From positions 2,604,001-2,668,000 of the forward strand of contig NZ_QUOT01000001.1 in the NCBI RefSeq assembly GCF_003390375.1: DNA of 64,000 bases, written 5' to 3'. The notes below the pieces were generated by a model. That model saw only the letters and a list, made by a program, of their open reading frames with translations, ran no database searches and was not told the DNA's origin. A program made the translations under genes and the position numbers. Origin of the DNA: Thalassotalea euphylliae (GTDB lineage: Bacteria; Pseudomonadota; Gammaproteobacteria; Enterobacterales; Alteromonadaceae). How positions within the stretch are numbered: the first letter of the stretch is position 1; the number at the start of each line of letters is the position of its first letter. Of this stretch, positions 16,813-25,549 are shown in pieces.

Positions 16813-17318
16813 TTAATAACCAAATTGGGCTGCAAGCCATTTACCATATTGCTCTGCATCCGCTTCTTTCGCGATCTTATCCTTCATTTCACGATTATCA
16901 GGTGACATATGACGTATTTCGTGGCCTAGAGTCAGATAAGTATTCTTGACCGTAGTAATACCTGACACGTAAAGAGTAATTTTAGCCTCGCTAATATCAC
17001 CATACGCGTTGGTCACAATTCTATTTGCACCTGCAACATACCCGCCTTTTTCCCATTTGTCATATAACACTACTTCTATGACAATGTCACTGTACCCTTT
17101 CTCAAAATTCCCTTTACTTAGCCCAGGAAAGTTAAGTTGCCCAGCTTTGAGCTTAAGCATGAGTTCATCAACAATTTTGGTTGCATTGTCATAAAGAAAA
17201 TCTTTAACAGCGTCTTCATATTCTTCACGAATATCTAGATCGTTAATGTCCTGATCCCAAGTGTGGTTTGAACCACCATCCCAGTTTCGTTGAATATCAC
17301 CAATGTTCAGTGGTGGTA
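16813..17318 (-). pseudogene. 3' part of a zinc-peptidase-like gene cut by an IS
   Basis: The frame stays open from the stop at 16813 up to the end of the IS3-family element at 17319, about 168 codons, with an internal ATG at 17160. The remnant includes IGDIQRNWDGGSNHTWDQD near its broken start and, toward the C-terminus, a zinc-peptidase motif GHEIRHMSPDN (HExxH) followed by EADAEQYGKWLAAQ, whose Glu could be a third ligand. C-terminal peptidase domains like this occur at the tips of large secreted or RHS-like proteins, but I cannot identify the parent. No continuation of the frame was found on the other side of the IS, so DNA was lost or rearranged. Confidence 0.65.
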
Positions 17319-17336
17319 TGAATCGACCAGACTACC

Positions 17337-18161
17337 CTAGACGTTTTCTTGATTCATAAAATAGGTTTTATCATAGTCAGTTGGAGACTGATTATTTAGA
17401 TAACCATGTTTACGTTTGCTGTTATAAAACATTTCGATGTAATCGAAAATATCTTCCTTAGCTTTTTCTCTATTTTTGTATTTTCTTCGCTTGATCCGTT
17501 CACGTTTTAGCAACTGAAAGAAGCTCTCAGCAACAGCATTATCATGGCAGTTACCTCTACGACTCATACTGAGTGATAAATTATGCTCAGCAGCAAATCG
17601 TTGCCAGTCATAACCTGTAAATTGGCTGCCTTGATCGGAATGTATAATAACCGTTTGCTTAGGTTTTCTTCGCCATACAGCAGCGAGTAATGCACTTAAG
17701 ACTAAATCAGTATGCATCATCGATTGCATCGACCAGCCAACGACTTGCCGAGAAAACAAGTCGATAACTACGGCTAAATAGAGAAAGCCTTCGTGCGTAT
17801 CAATATAAGTGATATCAGTTACCCAAGCTTGATTTGGCTGTACTACATCAAACTGTCGTTTTAACTGGTTATCTGCGACCACAGAAGGCTTAGTGCCATA
17901 GTTGCCTTTGCGCTTCTTATAGCCGACTTGAGCTTGAATGCCTGATAACTGCATTAATCGATGAACTCTATTCTTTGAGCAAACTTCACCTAAATCCAAC
18001 ATATCACTTTGAATTTTGCGATAACCGTAAACGCAGCCGCTTTCAAGCCAAGACTGTTTGATTAAACCCGTTAAGCGCTTGTCATCCTTAGCTCGCTTGG
18101 ATTCTGGCTTTTGCAACCAAGCATGAAAGCCACTGCGGTGAACTTGCAACGCTTGGCACAT
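17337..18161 (-). CDS. IS3-family transposase OrfB (integrase catalytic core)
   Basis: A 274-residue frame from its first ATG, with an N-terminal helix-turn-helix region (MCQALQVHRSGFHAWLQKPE, YGYRKIQSDMLDLG) and an rve-type DDE core: WVTDITYI (first Asp), VIIHSDQGSQFTG (second Asp) and NAVAESFFQLLKRE (Glu). All three catalytic residues are present. In IS3 elements the active OrfAB fusion arises by a -1 frameshift; a run of A residues near the end of orfA is a plausible slip site. The gene looks intact, so the element may still be active. Confidence 0.92.
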   Translation of the reverse strand: MCQALQVHRSGFHAWLQKPESKRAKDDKRLTGLIKQSWLESGCVYGYRKIQSDMLDLGEVCSKNRVHRLMQLSGIQAQVGYKKRKGNYGTKPSVVADNQLKRQFDVVQPNQAWVTDITYIDTHEGFLYLAVVIDLFSRQVVGWSMQSMMHTDLVLSALLAAVWRRKPKQTVIIHSDQGSQFTGYDWQRFAAEHNLSLSMSRRGNCHDNAVAESFFQLLKRERIKRRKYKNREKAKEDIFDYIEMFYNSKRKHGYLNNQSPTDYDKTYFMNQENV

Positions 18162-18193
18162 CAGCTTTATGGGGTATTGGTTGAGCCGAGACT

Positions 18194-18487
18194 TTATGAA
18201 CGTGTACTTTTCTTTGACTCGCCCGCAAAGTACACGGCGGCTTCCTTTAATAGATCACGTTCTTGTTGAGTACGCTTTAGTTCTTTCTCAAGCGCTTTAA
18301 TACGCTTTTCTTGCTCGGATAATTCTTGGTAGTGTTCGCTGTTACTGCCATAGCGTTTTAACCAGATATAAAGACTATTTGTCGAGATATCTAACCGTTC
18401 TGCAACGCTTGCAACGGAGTGACCTTTTTCAGTCACTTGCTTAACGGCCTGAACCTTAAATTCTTCGGGAAATCTTTTAGCGCTCAT
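18194..18487 (-). CDS. IS3-family OrfA (helix-turn-helix)
   Basis: A 97-residue protein with the IS3 OrfA layout: helix-turn-helix (MSAKRFPEEFKVQAVKQVTE, then SVASVAERLDISTNSLYIWLKRYG) and a leucine-zipper coiled coil (QEKRIKALEKELKRTQQERD). It binds the terminal repeats and supplies the N-terminus of OrfAB after frameshifting. A TCCTAGGA-like sequence overlapping the start region contains a GGAGGA ribosome site. Confidence 0.9.
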   Translation of the reverse strand: MSAKRFPEEFKVQAVKQVTEKGHSVASVAERLDISTNSLYIWLKRYGSNSEHYQELSEQEKRIKALEKELKRTQQERDLLKEAAVYFAGESKKSTRS

Positions 18488-18569
18488 TCATCCTCCTAGG
18501 ACACAAAGTTTACAACTTATTTGTGTCTAGGAAAATCTGGTCGATTCATATTAACGTCTACAGCCGATA

Positions 18570-18594
18570 TTATGATGAAACTTTATTATTATCC
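18570..18594 (+). repeat. 25-bp direct repeat, copy 2
   Basis: Identical to 15886-15910. It ends 4 bp before the GCCAT target duplication of the large element at 18604-27289, and starts 21 bp after the right end of IS copy A. Confidence 0.8.
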
Positions 18595-18603
18595 AACAGC
18601 CAT

Positions 18604-18670
18604 TGTCATATACAAACTAAGTTGGAAAGTTACAAACAAGGATGGAAAGTAACAAACAAAGTTGGAAAGT
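18604..18670. repeat. Left end: terminal repeat plus three abutting 20-bp motifs
   Basis: After TGTCATA come three tandem 20-bp copies at 18611-18630, 18631-18650 and 18651-18670, each of the form (T/A)ACAAAC..(A/G)..TGGAAAGT. Adjacent repeats are expected for transposase binding sites at one end of a Tn7-like element. Confidence 0.85.
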
Positions 18671-18695
18671 AGAAGCTCAATATTGAGCTTCTACT
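18668..18695. repeat. Perfect 28-bp palindrome at the inner edge of the left end
   Basis: AGTAGAAGCTCAAT and its exact complement abut with no spacer, overlapping the last bases of the third end repeat. It lies just downstream of the minus-strand fragment ending at 18714, so it may terminate or insulate transcription at the transposon boundary. Confidence 0.7.
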
Positions 18696-18713
18696 AATGC
18701 TCATAATTAATCT

Positions 18714-19202
18714 TCAGGCTACATTGTTTGAAGAATCCTTCGAGAGTCCTCTCGTATAGTCTGGATAGTTTTTTCTCTGAAATTCTAACCCATCTACACC
18801 ATCAACATTGATATCTAATTGTTGACGAATAAATTCGAGCCGATGTTTGCACTCATTTATTAGCTCTGCCCACGTTTTTACCCAGATAGTTATACCGTCA
18901 GCGTTATATAGAATGCCTTGTCCTTGCTTATCTGCGGCCATTTCTTTTTTCGCAAAAGAATCTAGTTCATTAGATAGTATCCAGAAGTGCCATTTAGTAT
19001 CCAAAGTATTGAAGTGTTCATCATCGGCCACTGCAAACGCATATGACTTAATCTGGCCTAGTGCATCTTGCCCAATTTTTACTCTTGGAGCTTTTAACTC
19101 AACCTTGCGACCATGGCGCCCAACTTGATTTATATGGATAATGCCAGCGGCAAAATTATCGGCCGTTAGCAACCTCCGCACTTTCAATCTAGTCTTCGCC
19201 AT
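18714..19202 (-). pseudogene. C-terminal fragment of an ATPase/PD-(D/E)xK-like protein
   Basis: The 162-codon frame (first ATG at 19202, directly after an in-frame TAA) matches, as I recall it, the C-terminal region of large GHKL-ATPase-type bacterial proteins: RRLLTADNFAAGIIHINQ, GRHGRKVELKAP (an E-x-K motif), QIKSYAFAVADDEHF, TKWHFWILSNELD and WVKTWAELINECKHRLEF. The ELK phrase and preceding residues suggest a PD-(D/E)xK nuclease-like fold. The N-terminal ATPase part is missing, and the DNA upstream belongs to an unrelated DUF1513 fragment, so this is a truncated remnant. The family call is from memory of the pattern and moderate. Confidence 0.5.
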
Positions 19203-19208
19203 TTAGCG

Positions 19209-19647
19209 GTCTCGAAAACGGGACAAGTGATTGTTGGTATTCAGCAGCAAAATAAAGCCAGCTTAAAGGTACCTTTAATTGTCTCGCATCGCGGCGAAGA
19301 TCAATTGATGCCAATGCAAGGCGATGAAAGCCTTTGGCGATTAATTTAATCATTACACCGCCAGCGTTTGTATTAACGATGATGCCACGATAGCGGCGGT
19401 TAGCTCGCCAAGGGGAAATATTACTTCTTATTGGCAGCTGTCGGATTTGTCGTTACTGGCTAAACACAAGTATCACGATGGCGCTGGCGTCAGCTTCTAT
19501 CAAGACGCTTTTGTATTAACCAATGGTCATGGCCGTATTATTGGCAGCGAACCGGCATTGACTCAAGCACAAGCGCGAGTCAAACGCGATACCTGGAGTC
19601 AGCACCTAAATATTCAATGGGATAATCACGTTGCCAAAGTCAGCTAG
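19209..19647 (+). pseudogene. DUF1513 gene fragment with frameshift
   Basis: Two adjoining frames encode the C-terminal ~145 residues of a DUF1513 protein: first KTGQVIVGIQQQNKASLKVP, LIVSHRGEDQLMPMQGDESLW, then after a one-base frameshift near 19345, NHYTASVCINDDATIAAVSS and PRGNITSYWQLS. A complete protein has about 360 residues and is usually found with imelysin and di-haem peroxidase genes for iron uptake; none of these is present. The fragment starts where the neighbouring ATPase-like fragment begins, marking an old recombination junction. Confidence 0.65.
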
Positions 19648-19878
19648 ATAAGATATTGAAAAGGCTCGGCTTAGTTAAATGACGATAATCTAAGCCGACT
19701 AGCTGAACGCAGGTTAATAATTTCAGTATCTGGTCTAGATATTATCTTTCATTGGTTCAGCGCTTCGTTTACATTATCAACCATAAATGATATTTCTTTG
19801 ATAGCTCAGCACGACACCAATTGCACAATAACGCCTATGACTGCAGTAAAATTACCACAATTTGCTAATTTCATTATT

Positions 19879-20487
19879 ATGCCGGAACCGACTCAACAAC
19901 GCAGTCGCCAAGCATTAAAGCGTTTACTTGCCGCCGGTGAGCAGTTACTTGCTCAAAATCAGTTTGAGCAAGCTGGGGTTGCGTTGATCGCTCAACAAGC
20001 TGAATCTTCAGTAGGCACCTTTTATCGTCTATTGGGCGATAAAGACACCTTGTTGCAGCTTTTGTTGCAGAACTTTTTTCAAAATTCAATCACTACTATC
20101 CAAACACTAACCGACTTAAAACCTTGGTCTAGGTTGCCGCTAGAGCATTTTGTTCAGTCCTTAGTGCAGACCTTGGCCGACTTGTACCAAGGTCGTCGAG
20201 GAGTGTTAAGAGCGCTTATTTTAAAAGCTTCTCAAGATATTGAGTTTCGCAACAATGTTCATCAACTCAATGAATTTATCGCTAAAGCTGTGGTCAATAT
20301 TTTGGCCGAGCACTTAAAAGAGATGCACCACCCCAAGCCCACTAAAGCTATGCAGGTTATTGTCCACGTTTTACTTGGTGCGTTAAACCAACACACAGTA
20401 ACCGGCAATCTGGGTTATTTGACCGATGATGAGGTCAAAGAGGAGTTGGCACGAGTGGTCATTGCCTATCTCGATATTTACAGTTAG
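19879..20487 (+). CDS. TetR-family transcriptional regulator
   Basis: The frame is open from a TTG at 19798, with ATGs at 19837 and 19879. None has a strong ribosome site, but the ATG at 19879 (MPEPTQQRSRQALKRLLAAG) gives the usual 202-residue layout. The N-terminal helix-turn-helix is clear (FEQAGVALIAQQAESSVGTFYRLLGDKDTLL), followed by a helical ligand-binding domain. It lies 174 bp upstream of an alpha/beta hydrolase gene in the same direction, with an inverted repeat in between, and probably represses the hydrolase/TonB-receptor pair until an acyl or ester-like substrate is present. The ligand is unknown. Confidence 0.85.
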   Translation: MPEPTQQRSRQALKRLLAAGEQLLAQNQFEQAGVALIAQQAESSVGTFYRLLGDKDTLLQLLLQNFFQNSITTIQTLTDLKPWSRLPLEHFVQSLVQTLADLYQGRRGVLRALILKASQDIEFRNNVHQLNEFIAKAVVNILAEHLKEMHHPKPTKAMQVIVHVLLGALNQHTVTGNLGYLTDDEVKEELARVVIAYLDIYS

Positions 20488-20603
20488 TTTCTCGTTTATT
20501 CCTTACTATCGGCCCAAGTGCTATCGGCGCTTGCTCAATCTAACACTTCTATCAAAACAACTTTAACGAATAAAAAAACATCAAAATGATTAAAAAATAT
20601 TGA

Positions 20604-20619
20604 AATCGGAATGCCGATT
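20604..20619. promoter_or_regulatory. Candidate TetR operator
   Basis: AATCGG-AATG-CCGATT is a perfect 6+6 inverted repeat in the 174-bp gap between the regulator and the hydrolase, about 43 bp before the hydrolase start. Position and symmetry fit a TetR-family binding site. Confidence 0.4.
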
Positions 20620-20661
20620 CCTTATTATTGTTTTAGATAGTTCGCTACTGAAACGAATAAT

Positions 20662-21537
20662 ATGGCTTATATTACTCACCAAGATCGACAGCTTCACTAC
20701 GTTGAGCAAGGGCAAGGACCTGTTGTTATTTTGTTGCACGGACTTGGCTCACACAGTAAGGATTGGTCACTACAACTATCTGCGTTGGCGGCAAATTATC
20801 GGGTTATTGCACCTGATTTTCGCGGCCATGGTCAAAGCTCACCTAGTTCAACATCGTTTTCTATTCAAGACTTAGCCAGAGACATCAAAGCACTGGTGAC
20901 AACACTAGCACTGAAAGAATTTCACTTAGTGGGTTTTTCACTTGGTGGCATGGTCGCTTTCTCTCTAGCAGGAATGTTGCCGAGCAAAGTTTGCTCGTTG
21001 GTGATCATCAATTCCGCGCCTCAAGTTGCCAACAGTCGTTGGCAGTTAAAATTTCAGTTGGCGTTGCGCTTAATCATTATTCGTTGCTTGGGGATGCAAC
21101 GTTTAGGCGTCATTATCGGGAAAAAACTATTTGACTCGCAAGCTCAAGCACATCTAGCAGATGCTTTTGCCAAGCAAATGGCGCGTACCGATGCAGCGAC
21201 TTATCGACAAACACTCACCGCAATTAGCCAATTTTCATTGGGTTTTTCACTAAGCTGTATCACCATGCCTGTGTTAGTGGTTTCTGCCGATAATGACTAC
21301 ACATCGATAGCAGTAAAACAAGCTTATGCCGACCAATTGCCCAATGCTCAGCTAGTGATAATTGAAAACTCTAAACACGCAACACCACTCGACCAACCAC
21401 ATTTGTTAAATCAACAGTTACTGAACTTTTTGCAAAATAACAGTGGCAGTAACTCATCGATGCAAACCGCAGTAAATAACGATAACAACGGAGATGCAGA
21501 TGAACATACCAACCCCTTTAACCAAGCTCAGCCTTAG
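20662..21537 (+). CDS. Alpha/beta hydrolase
   Basis: A 291-residue hydrolase of the alpha/beta fold: oxyanion-hole motif LLHGLGSHSKDW (~24-35), PDFRGHGQSS (~51-60), nucleophile elbow GFSLGG (Ser at ~93), catalytic acid in VVSADNDYTS and His in ENSKHATPL (~238). The last ~30 residues are low in complexity and come from overlap with the next gene. It probably cleaves an ester or lactone brought in by the TonB receptor, whose start overlaps its last 38 bp. No signal peptide, so it acts in the cytoplasm. Confidence 0.88.
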   Translation: MAYITHQDRQLHYVEQGQGPVVILLHGLGSHSKDWSLQLSALAANYRVIAPDFRGHGQSSPSSTSFSIQDLARDIKALVTTLALKEFHLVGFSLGGMVAFSLAGMLPSKVCSLVIINSAPQVANSRWQLKFQLALRLIIIRCLGMQRLGVIIGKKLFDSQAQAHLADAFAKQMARTDAATYRQTLTAISQFSLGFSLSCITMPVLVVSADNDYTSIAVKQAYADQLPNAQLVIIENSKHATPLDQPHLLNQQLLNFLQNNSGSNSSMQTAVNNDNNGDADEHTNPFNQAQP

Positions 21538-23767
21538 CATTGCACTAAGTTGTTCTGTCGCGGCCGTTGCACAAGAGTCTGCAACAGACGCTGACCCACA
21601 AGCTAAAGCGATTGAACGCATTACCGTTACTGCTCGTAAACGGGCTGAAGGTTTACAGGATATTCCTCTGGCAGTGTCAGCCCTCGACGAAGCCGCAATT
21701 GCACGCAATGCCATTAACACCTTAGCTGATATTCAAGCACAAGTACCGGCTTTAACCATTTATGCCGCGCGAGGTACTAGCTCAACAGCAACCGCTTATA
21801 TTCGCGGCGTTGGTCAGTCTGATCCGCTTTTTGGTGTTGAGCCCGGCGTTGGTATTTATCTCGATGATGTTTATCTCGCCAGACCACAAGCTGCACTACT
21901 GGACATGTTAGACGTTGCCCGAGTTGAAGTATTGCGCGGACCACAAGGAACGCTGTACGGTCGCAACACTATCGGTGGCGCAATCAAATATATTACCCGC
22001 AAGCCAACTGACGAGTTTAGCTTTAAGGGCGACATTGCCGTGGGCAGCTATGATCAGCTTGATGGCCGTTTGGCCGCCTCTGGTGCCATTGTTGACAACA
22101 AATTACTCGCCAGTGTCGCGCTCGGAAATTTCGATCGTGATGGTTTTGGCGAAAATCGTCTAACTGGTGAAGATGTTAGCGATAAAACCCTGTTTACCGG
22201 TCGAGTTAATTTACTGTGGCTAGTCAACGACAATTTAACCGCGAGTTTGATGTTAGATCAAACGCGTGATCGCTCTAATGTCCGCGGTGCCCAGCGCATG
22301 GTGCCCAATATTTTAGAGCCATTTTTTTCCGGCATGCCACCACTAGCAATAAGTACCGACAGATACGATGTCGATAACGGTTTTGACATTCAAGTAAACG
22401 ATACTGACAGTCAGGGAGCTGCCTTAACCTTAACTTGGGACAATGGCGGTGATTGGCAAATAAAATCAGTGACCGCGTGGCGTGATGGCGACACCAAAGG
22501 CGCCATTGATTTTGATGTTGGGCCACAACCAATAGCCGATGTCGACGCTGATTATTTTGATGAGCAATTGTCACAAGAGCTACAAGTAAACTATTCAGGC
22601 GATAATTTACAAGCGGTATTTGGCGTTTATTGGCTTGATGCCGAAGCGGGTGGCGAGGTTCGCAATCGGTTTGGCATTCCGTTAGCACTGCTCGGCCTTG
22701 CCCCGCCAACGTTAATTCCCGGCCCTATTTTATTTCAGTACGGTGCCAGTGGTGGCCAAGTCGATACTGACGCTATCGCTTTGTACGGTGACGCCAGTTG
22801 GCAATTGGACCAGCGCTGGCGCTTGAATTTAGGGCTTAGAGCCAACAGAGAAAAGAAAACCGCGACAGTTCTAAATCAAGGTTTTACTGACGATAGCTTT
22901 AGTGTGCCCAATGGTATGTTGACAGCAAATTTTAACAACGAAGAAACTTGGCACAATGTTTCACCTCGAATATCACTAGATTATCAACCGAATCAAGATT
23001 TACTCGTATACGGTTCGATTGCTAAGGGCTTTAAAAGTGGCGGCTTTAATATTCGCGCCAATACCGTTGAAGTTCCCAGCTCTGCGAATCCATATCAGCC
23101 AGAATCAGTGTTGACTTATGAGCTAGGTGTCAAGCCTTCGTTAAGCGATCAATTTCAGTTTAGCGCCGCTTATTTCTACAGTGACTACGAAGATATTCAG
23201 CTCAGTATTTTTACTGGCATCGACACCGATAACGACGGCACCAATGATCAGTTCTTTGGCGATTTTACCAATGCTGGGGAAGGTAGAATTCAAGGGCTTG
23301 AATTTGAATACCAATGGCTGATTAACCGCCAACTGAGAATATCGGGCAACGCTGCATATATGGATGCTGAGTACAGTGAGTTTTTATCCGGCGGTCAAAA
23401 TATTGCCGATAGTCAAGAGTTCACTAATATTCCGCGTTGGTCATTTGCCGTTAATGGTCAATGGCAGACTGTCTTGAGCGATTGGGGCGAGTTAACTGCC
23501 ACAGTTAACTATTCGTGGCGTGACCAAGTACAACCTGTGACTAATTTAAGCGATATATTACTGCAACCCGCTTATGGCGTTTGGAATGCATCACTAATTA
23601 TCACACCCAATAATAGCGCTTGGACAATTGCGATTGAAGGTAAGAATTTAGCGGACAAAGAATATCGTACCACGGGTTACGATTTACGCGATGCCGGTTT
23701 CCCAATAGTGACCGGCTATTATGGCGATCCACGTACCGTAACGTTTAGACTCACCTATCAATATTAA
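21500..23767 (+). CDS. TonB-dependent outer-membrane receptor
   Basis: A full-length receptor of 755 residues from the ATG at 21500 (GGAG lies 6 bp upstream; another ATG at 21494 is in frame). It has a signal peptide (to about residue 24, ending AAVAQ), a TonB-box-like ITVTARKR, a plug domain with VEVLRGPQGTLYGRNTIGGA (~140-160) and a 22-strand barrel ending in FRLTYQY with the terminal aromatic. It is of the iron-complex/small-molecule type without a carbohydrate-type CarboxypepD domain. Its pairing with a hydrolase and TetR regulator suggests uptake of an ester-like or lipophilic nutrient. It is intact, unlike much of its surroundings. Confidence 0.93.
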   Translation: MNIPTPLTKLSLSIALSCSVAAVAQESATDADPQAKAIERITVTARKRAEGLQDIPLAVSALDEAAIARNAINTLADIQAQVPALTIYAARGTSSTATAYIRGVGQSDPLFGVEPGVGIYLDDVYLARPQAALLDMLDVARVEVLRGPQGTLYGRNTIGGAIKYITRKPTDEFSFKGDIAVGSYDQLDGRLAASGAIVDNKLLASVALGNFDRDGFGENRLTGEDVSDKTLFTGRVNLLWLVNDNLTASLMLDQTRDRSNVRGAQRMVPNILEPFFSGMPPLAISTDRYDVDNGFDIQVNDTDSQGAALTLTWDNGGDWQIKSVTAWRDGDTKGAIDFDVGPQPIADVDADYFDEQLSQELQVNYSGDNLQAVFGVYWLDAEAGGEVRNRFGIPLALLGLAPPTLIPGPILFQYGASGGQVDTDAIALYGDASWQLDQRWRLNLGLRANREKKTATVLNQGFTDDSFSVPNGMLTANFNNEETWHNVSPRISLDYQPNQDLLVYGSIAKGFKSGGFNIRANTVEVPSSANPYQPESVLTYELGVKPSLSDQFQFSAAYFYSDYEDIQLSIFTGIDTDNDGTNDQFFGDFTNAGEGRIQGLEFEYQWLINRQLRISGNAAYMDAEYSEFLSGGQNIADSQEFTNIPRWSFAVNGQWQTVLSDWGELTATVNYSWRDQVQPVTNLSDILLQPAYGVWNASLIITPNNSAWTIAIEGKNLADKEYRTTGYDLRDAGFPIVTGYYGDPRTVTFRLTYQY

Positions 23768-23847
23768 AAGATGTTTTGCCGACCACATAACTATGGTCGG
23801 CATGAGTTTCTTCGAATAGTACAGCTGAAAATAAACGCTTTATAGGT

Positions 23848-24212
23848 TTAAAGCGTCACGGTAATTTTTTTACCCAACGACATCGCTAGATTGTTGTCGT
23901 AATAAGCGGCTTCGTTAATAAAATGAGGATAGGCCTCGTAATCGCCCTGCCAGCATACTTCTTCGCCACTAAATAGCGTAAAAATAGGATCGCCCGGGTT
24001 CAGCGGTTTAAAATCTTGGTCTTGGACATTTTTGTGCACCATGCCAATGCGTTCACCCTGTTCATCCATTGGTAAAGTCAAGGTTTCAACATAAGTGTAC
24101 GCTTGATATTCAGCAGGCAGCTCAGGCAAGTTATCAGCATTAAAGGCATCGACAAAGTCTAAAATATGGCCTGTCATTTCTTCCATCCAATCAAGGATGT
24201 CTTGTCGAATCA
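23848..24212 (-). pseudogene. Aspartoacylase (AspA) C-terminal remnant
   Basis: The last ~120 codons of an aspartoacylase-family zinc hydrolase (N-acetylaspartate deacylase type): VIRQDILDWMEEMTGHILDF, MVHKNVQDQDFKPLNPGDPI and HFINEAAYYDNNLAMSLGKK. The zinc-binding N-terminal two-thirds of the gene is missing and is replaced in the same reading frame by an IS91 transposase segment (junction at about 24213), so the frame 24441-23848 would make a chimeric, non-functional protein. Confidence 0.75.
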
Positions 24213-24995
24213 CCGAAGCGCCTTGCAGGTGGAGTAGACTGTCTTCATCATCAACAGGTAAATTTAGATAGCCGTTTTCCATATCACGTTGGATTAATCC
24301 TCGCCTTTCCAAATAGTTAGCTATGCGTTGACTAATTGTATGAACCAGTTTTTCAAGTTCTTTGTGACCAGCGGCTTTTGTCTGGATGAATACGGCTTTA
24401 TCAAACCGATTATTGGTAATTACCCCTTCAAGGAACAACATATGAAAGTGGATATTAAGGTTCAGTGCACTACCAAAGCGCTGAATATAAGTTACCGCGC
24501 CTGTTTTGGCTTTTTGATTTGAAAAGCCAGCTTTTGCATAATACCTGTTGAAATTGCGCGATGTATGATTTGCATAACCTTGCTTAGCTCTTTGGGATAG
24601 CGAGCCAGAAGTAGTCTAAGCGGTATCGGTAAGCTGAGTACCCACTGCCTAATAGGATACCCGCCCAATACGTCATCAACCAATAATTTGGCACTTTCAG
24701 CCATTCTTCTTGCGCCATAGCTAGGACAAAAACCTCGTTTTTTACAACTAAACGCTACGAGCTTTTCATGTTTGCAATCATCGCAAACTACTCGTAAAAA
24801 GCCATTTTCAAGACGACCGCAACGGAGGAATCCTTCAAATTCGTTTTCTACATAATGAGGAAGAAACCTATCTTGTGCTGCTAACGTTGCAACGAAAGTG
24901 GGGTAGTATCGTTTAACCAGTTGATACAGCAGGGTTGATTCGGGGCGGTGCCGTTTGTATACCCCTTTAGGTGCAATGTGCAAGACTTCTTCCAT
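24213..24995 (-). pseudogene. IS91-family transposase, frameshifted and truncated
   Basis: The N-terminal frame (24995-24492) has the IS91 pattern: a zinc-finger-like set of cysteines (VVCDDCKHEKLVAFSCKKRG, FCPS) and ARRMAESAKLLVDDVLG. The frame then breaks near 24495: in the next frame it continues as AVTYIQRFGSALNLNIHFHM, with the HUH-type His pair HFH, then ISQRIANYLERRGLIQRDME. The match ends near 24213, where aspartoacylase sequence takes over. IS91 enzymes move by rolling-circle replication and can capture adjacent DNA. This copy is dead. Confidence 0.85.
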
Positions 24996-25549
24996 GAAAT
25001 ATTTCTTATTATCATGGAAGTTAGCTGGCTCTTAATCTACGGATCAATGAGCCAGTAATATCGAGACTAATGACTAACTATCAACGTCCGCTTTCATTGG
25101 TTATGGACTGTTATTGCCTTTTCTGGCCGACCGGCAAAAATACGTACATAGATGTCAGTCTGATCTAAGTTCTTTGTGTCAGAAAAGTATTCTGATCACA
25201 GTGTATCTATTTCTGCTAAACATATTGATTACGTATAGAGAGGTATCTTTTGTACAATAACCCAGAAGCTGAACTGCAAGCTAGAGCAACTTCATCCAGC
25301 CATTTCAGATAGCTCATTATTTTTTCATTACTCCAATTAGTGGGCAATAAAGTTACGTTGGAAGTGATATCTGCAAGTTTCAATAAACGAATACTTTCTG
25401 GAGCATCTACCAACTTTTTCAGTACGCTAGCCCTTCTCTCAGACAATGACTTGGTTTTATCGTCAGTCAGTGAGATAACTAGCTCTAAAACCTCTTCCCC
25501 GCAATTATCTGCAATGTCCGACCGAGAGCAATCAGTGTCTTTGTAGTGG

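Larger units (their letters stand above)
17319..18548 (-). mobile_element. IS3-family insertion sequence (copy A)
   Basis: An element of 1,230 bp bounded by perfect 13-bp terminal repeats TGAATCGACCAGA (17319-17331) and TCTGGTCGATTCA (18536-18548), with weaker matches running further inward (CCTAGAC). It carries overlapping orfA and orfB on the minus strand. No direct target duplication could be found (flanks GTA versus TAT), and the interrupted gene does not continue beyond the right end, pointing to a later deletion or recombination at this copy. Confidence 0.85.

Noticed and set aside
18714..19202. TnsA-like endonuclease of the Tn7-like element
   Set aside because: The ELKAP motif could suggest a PD-(D/E)xK enzyme, but the surrounding residues fit the C-terminus of large ATPase-type proteins better, and no tnsB or tnsC is nearby.
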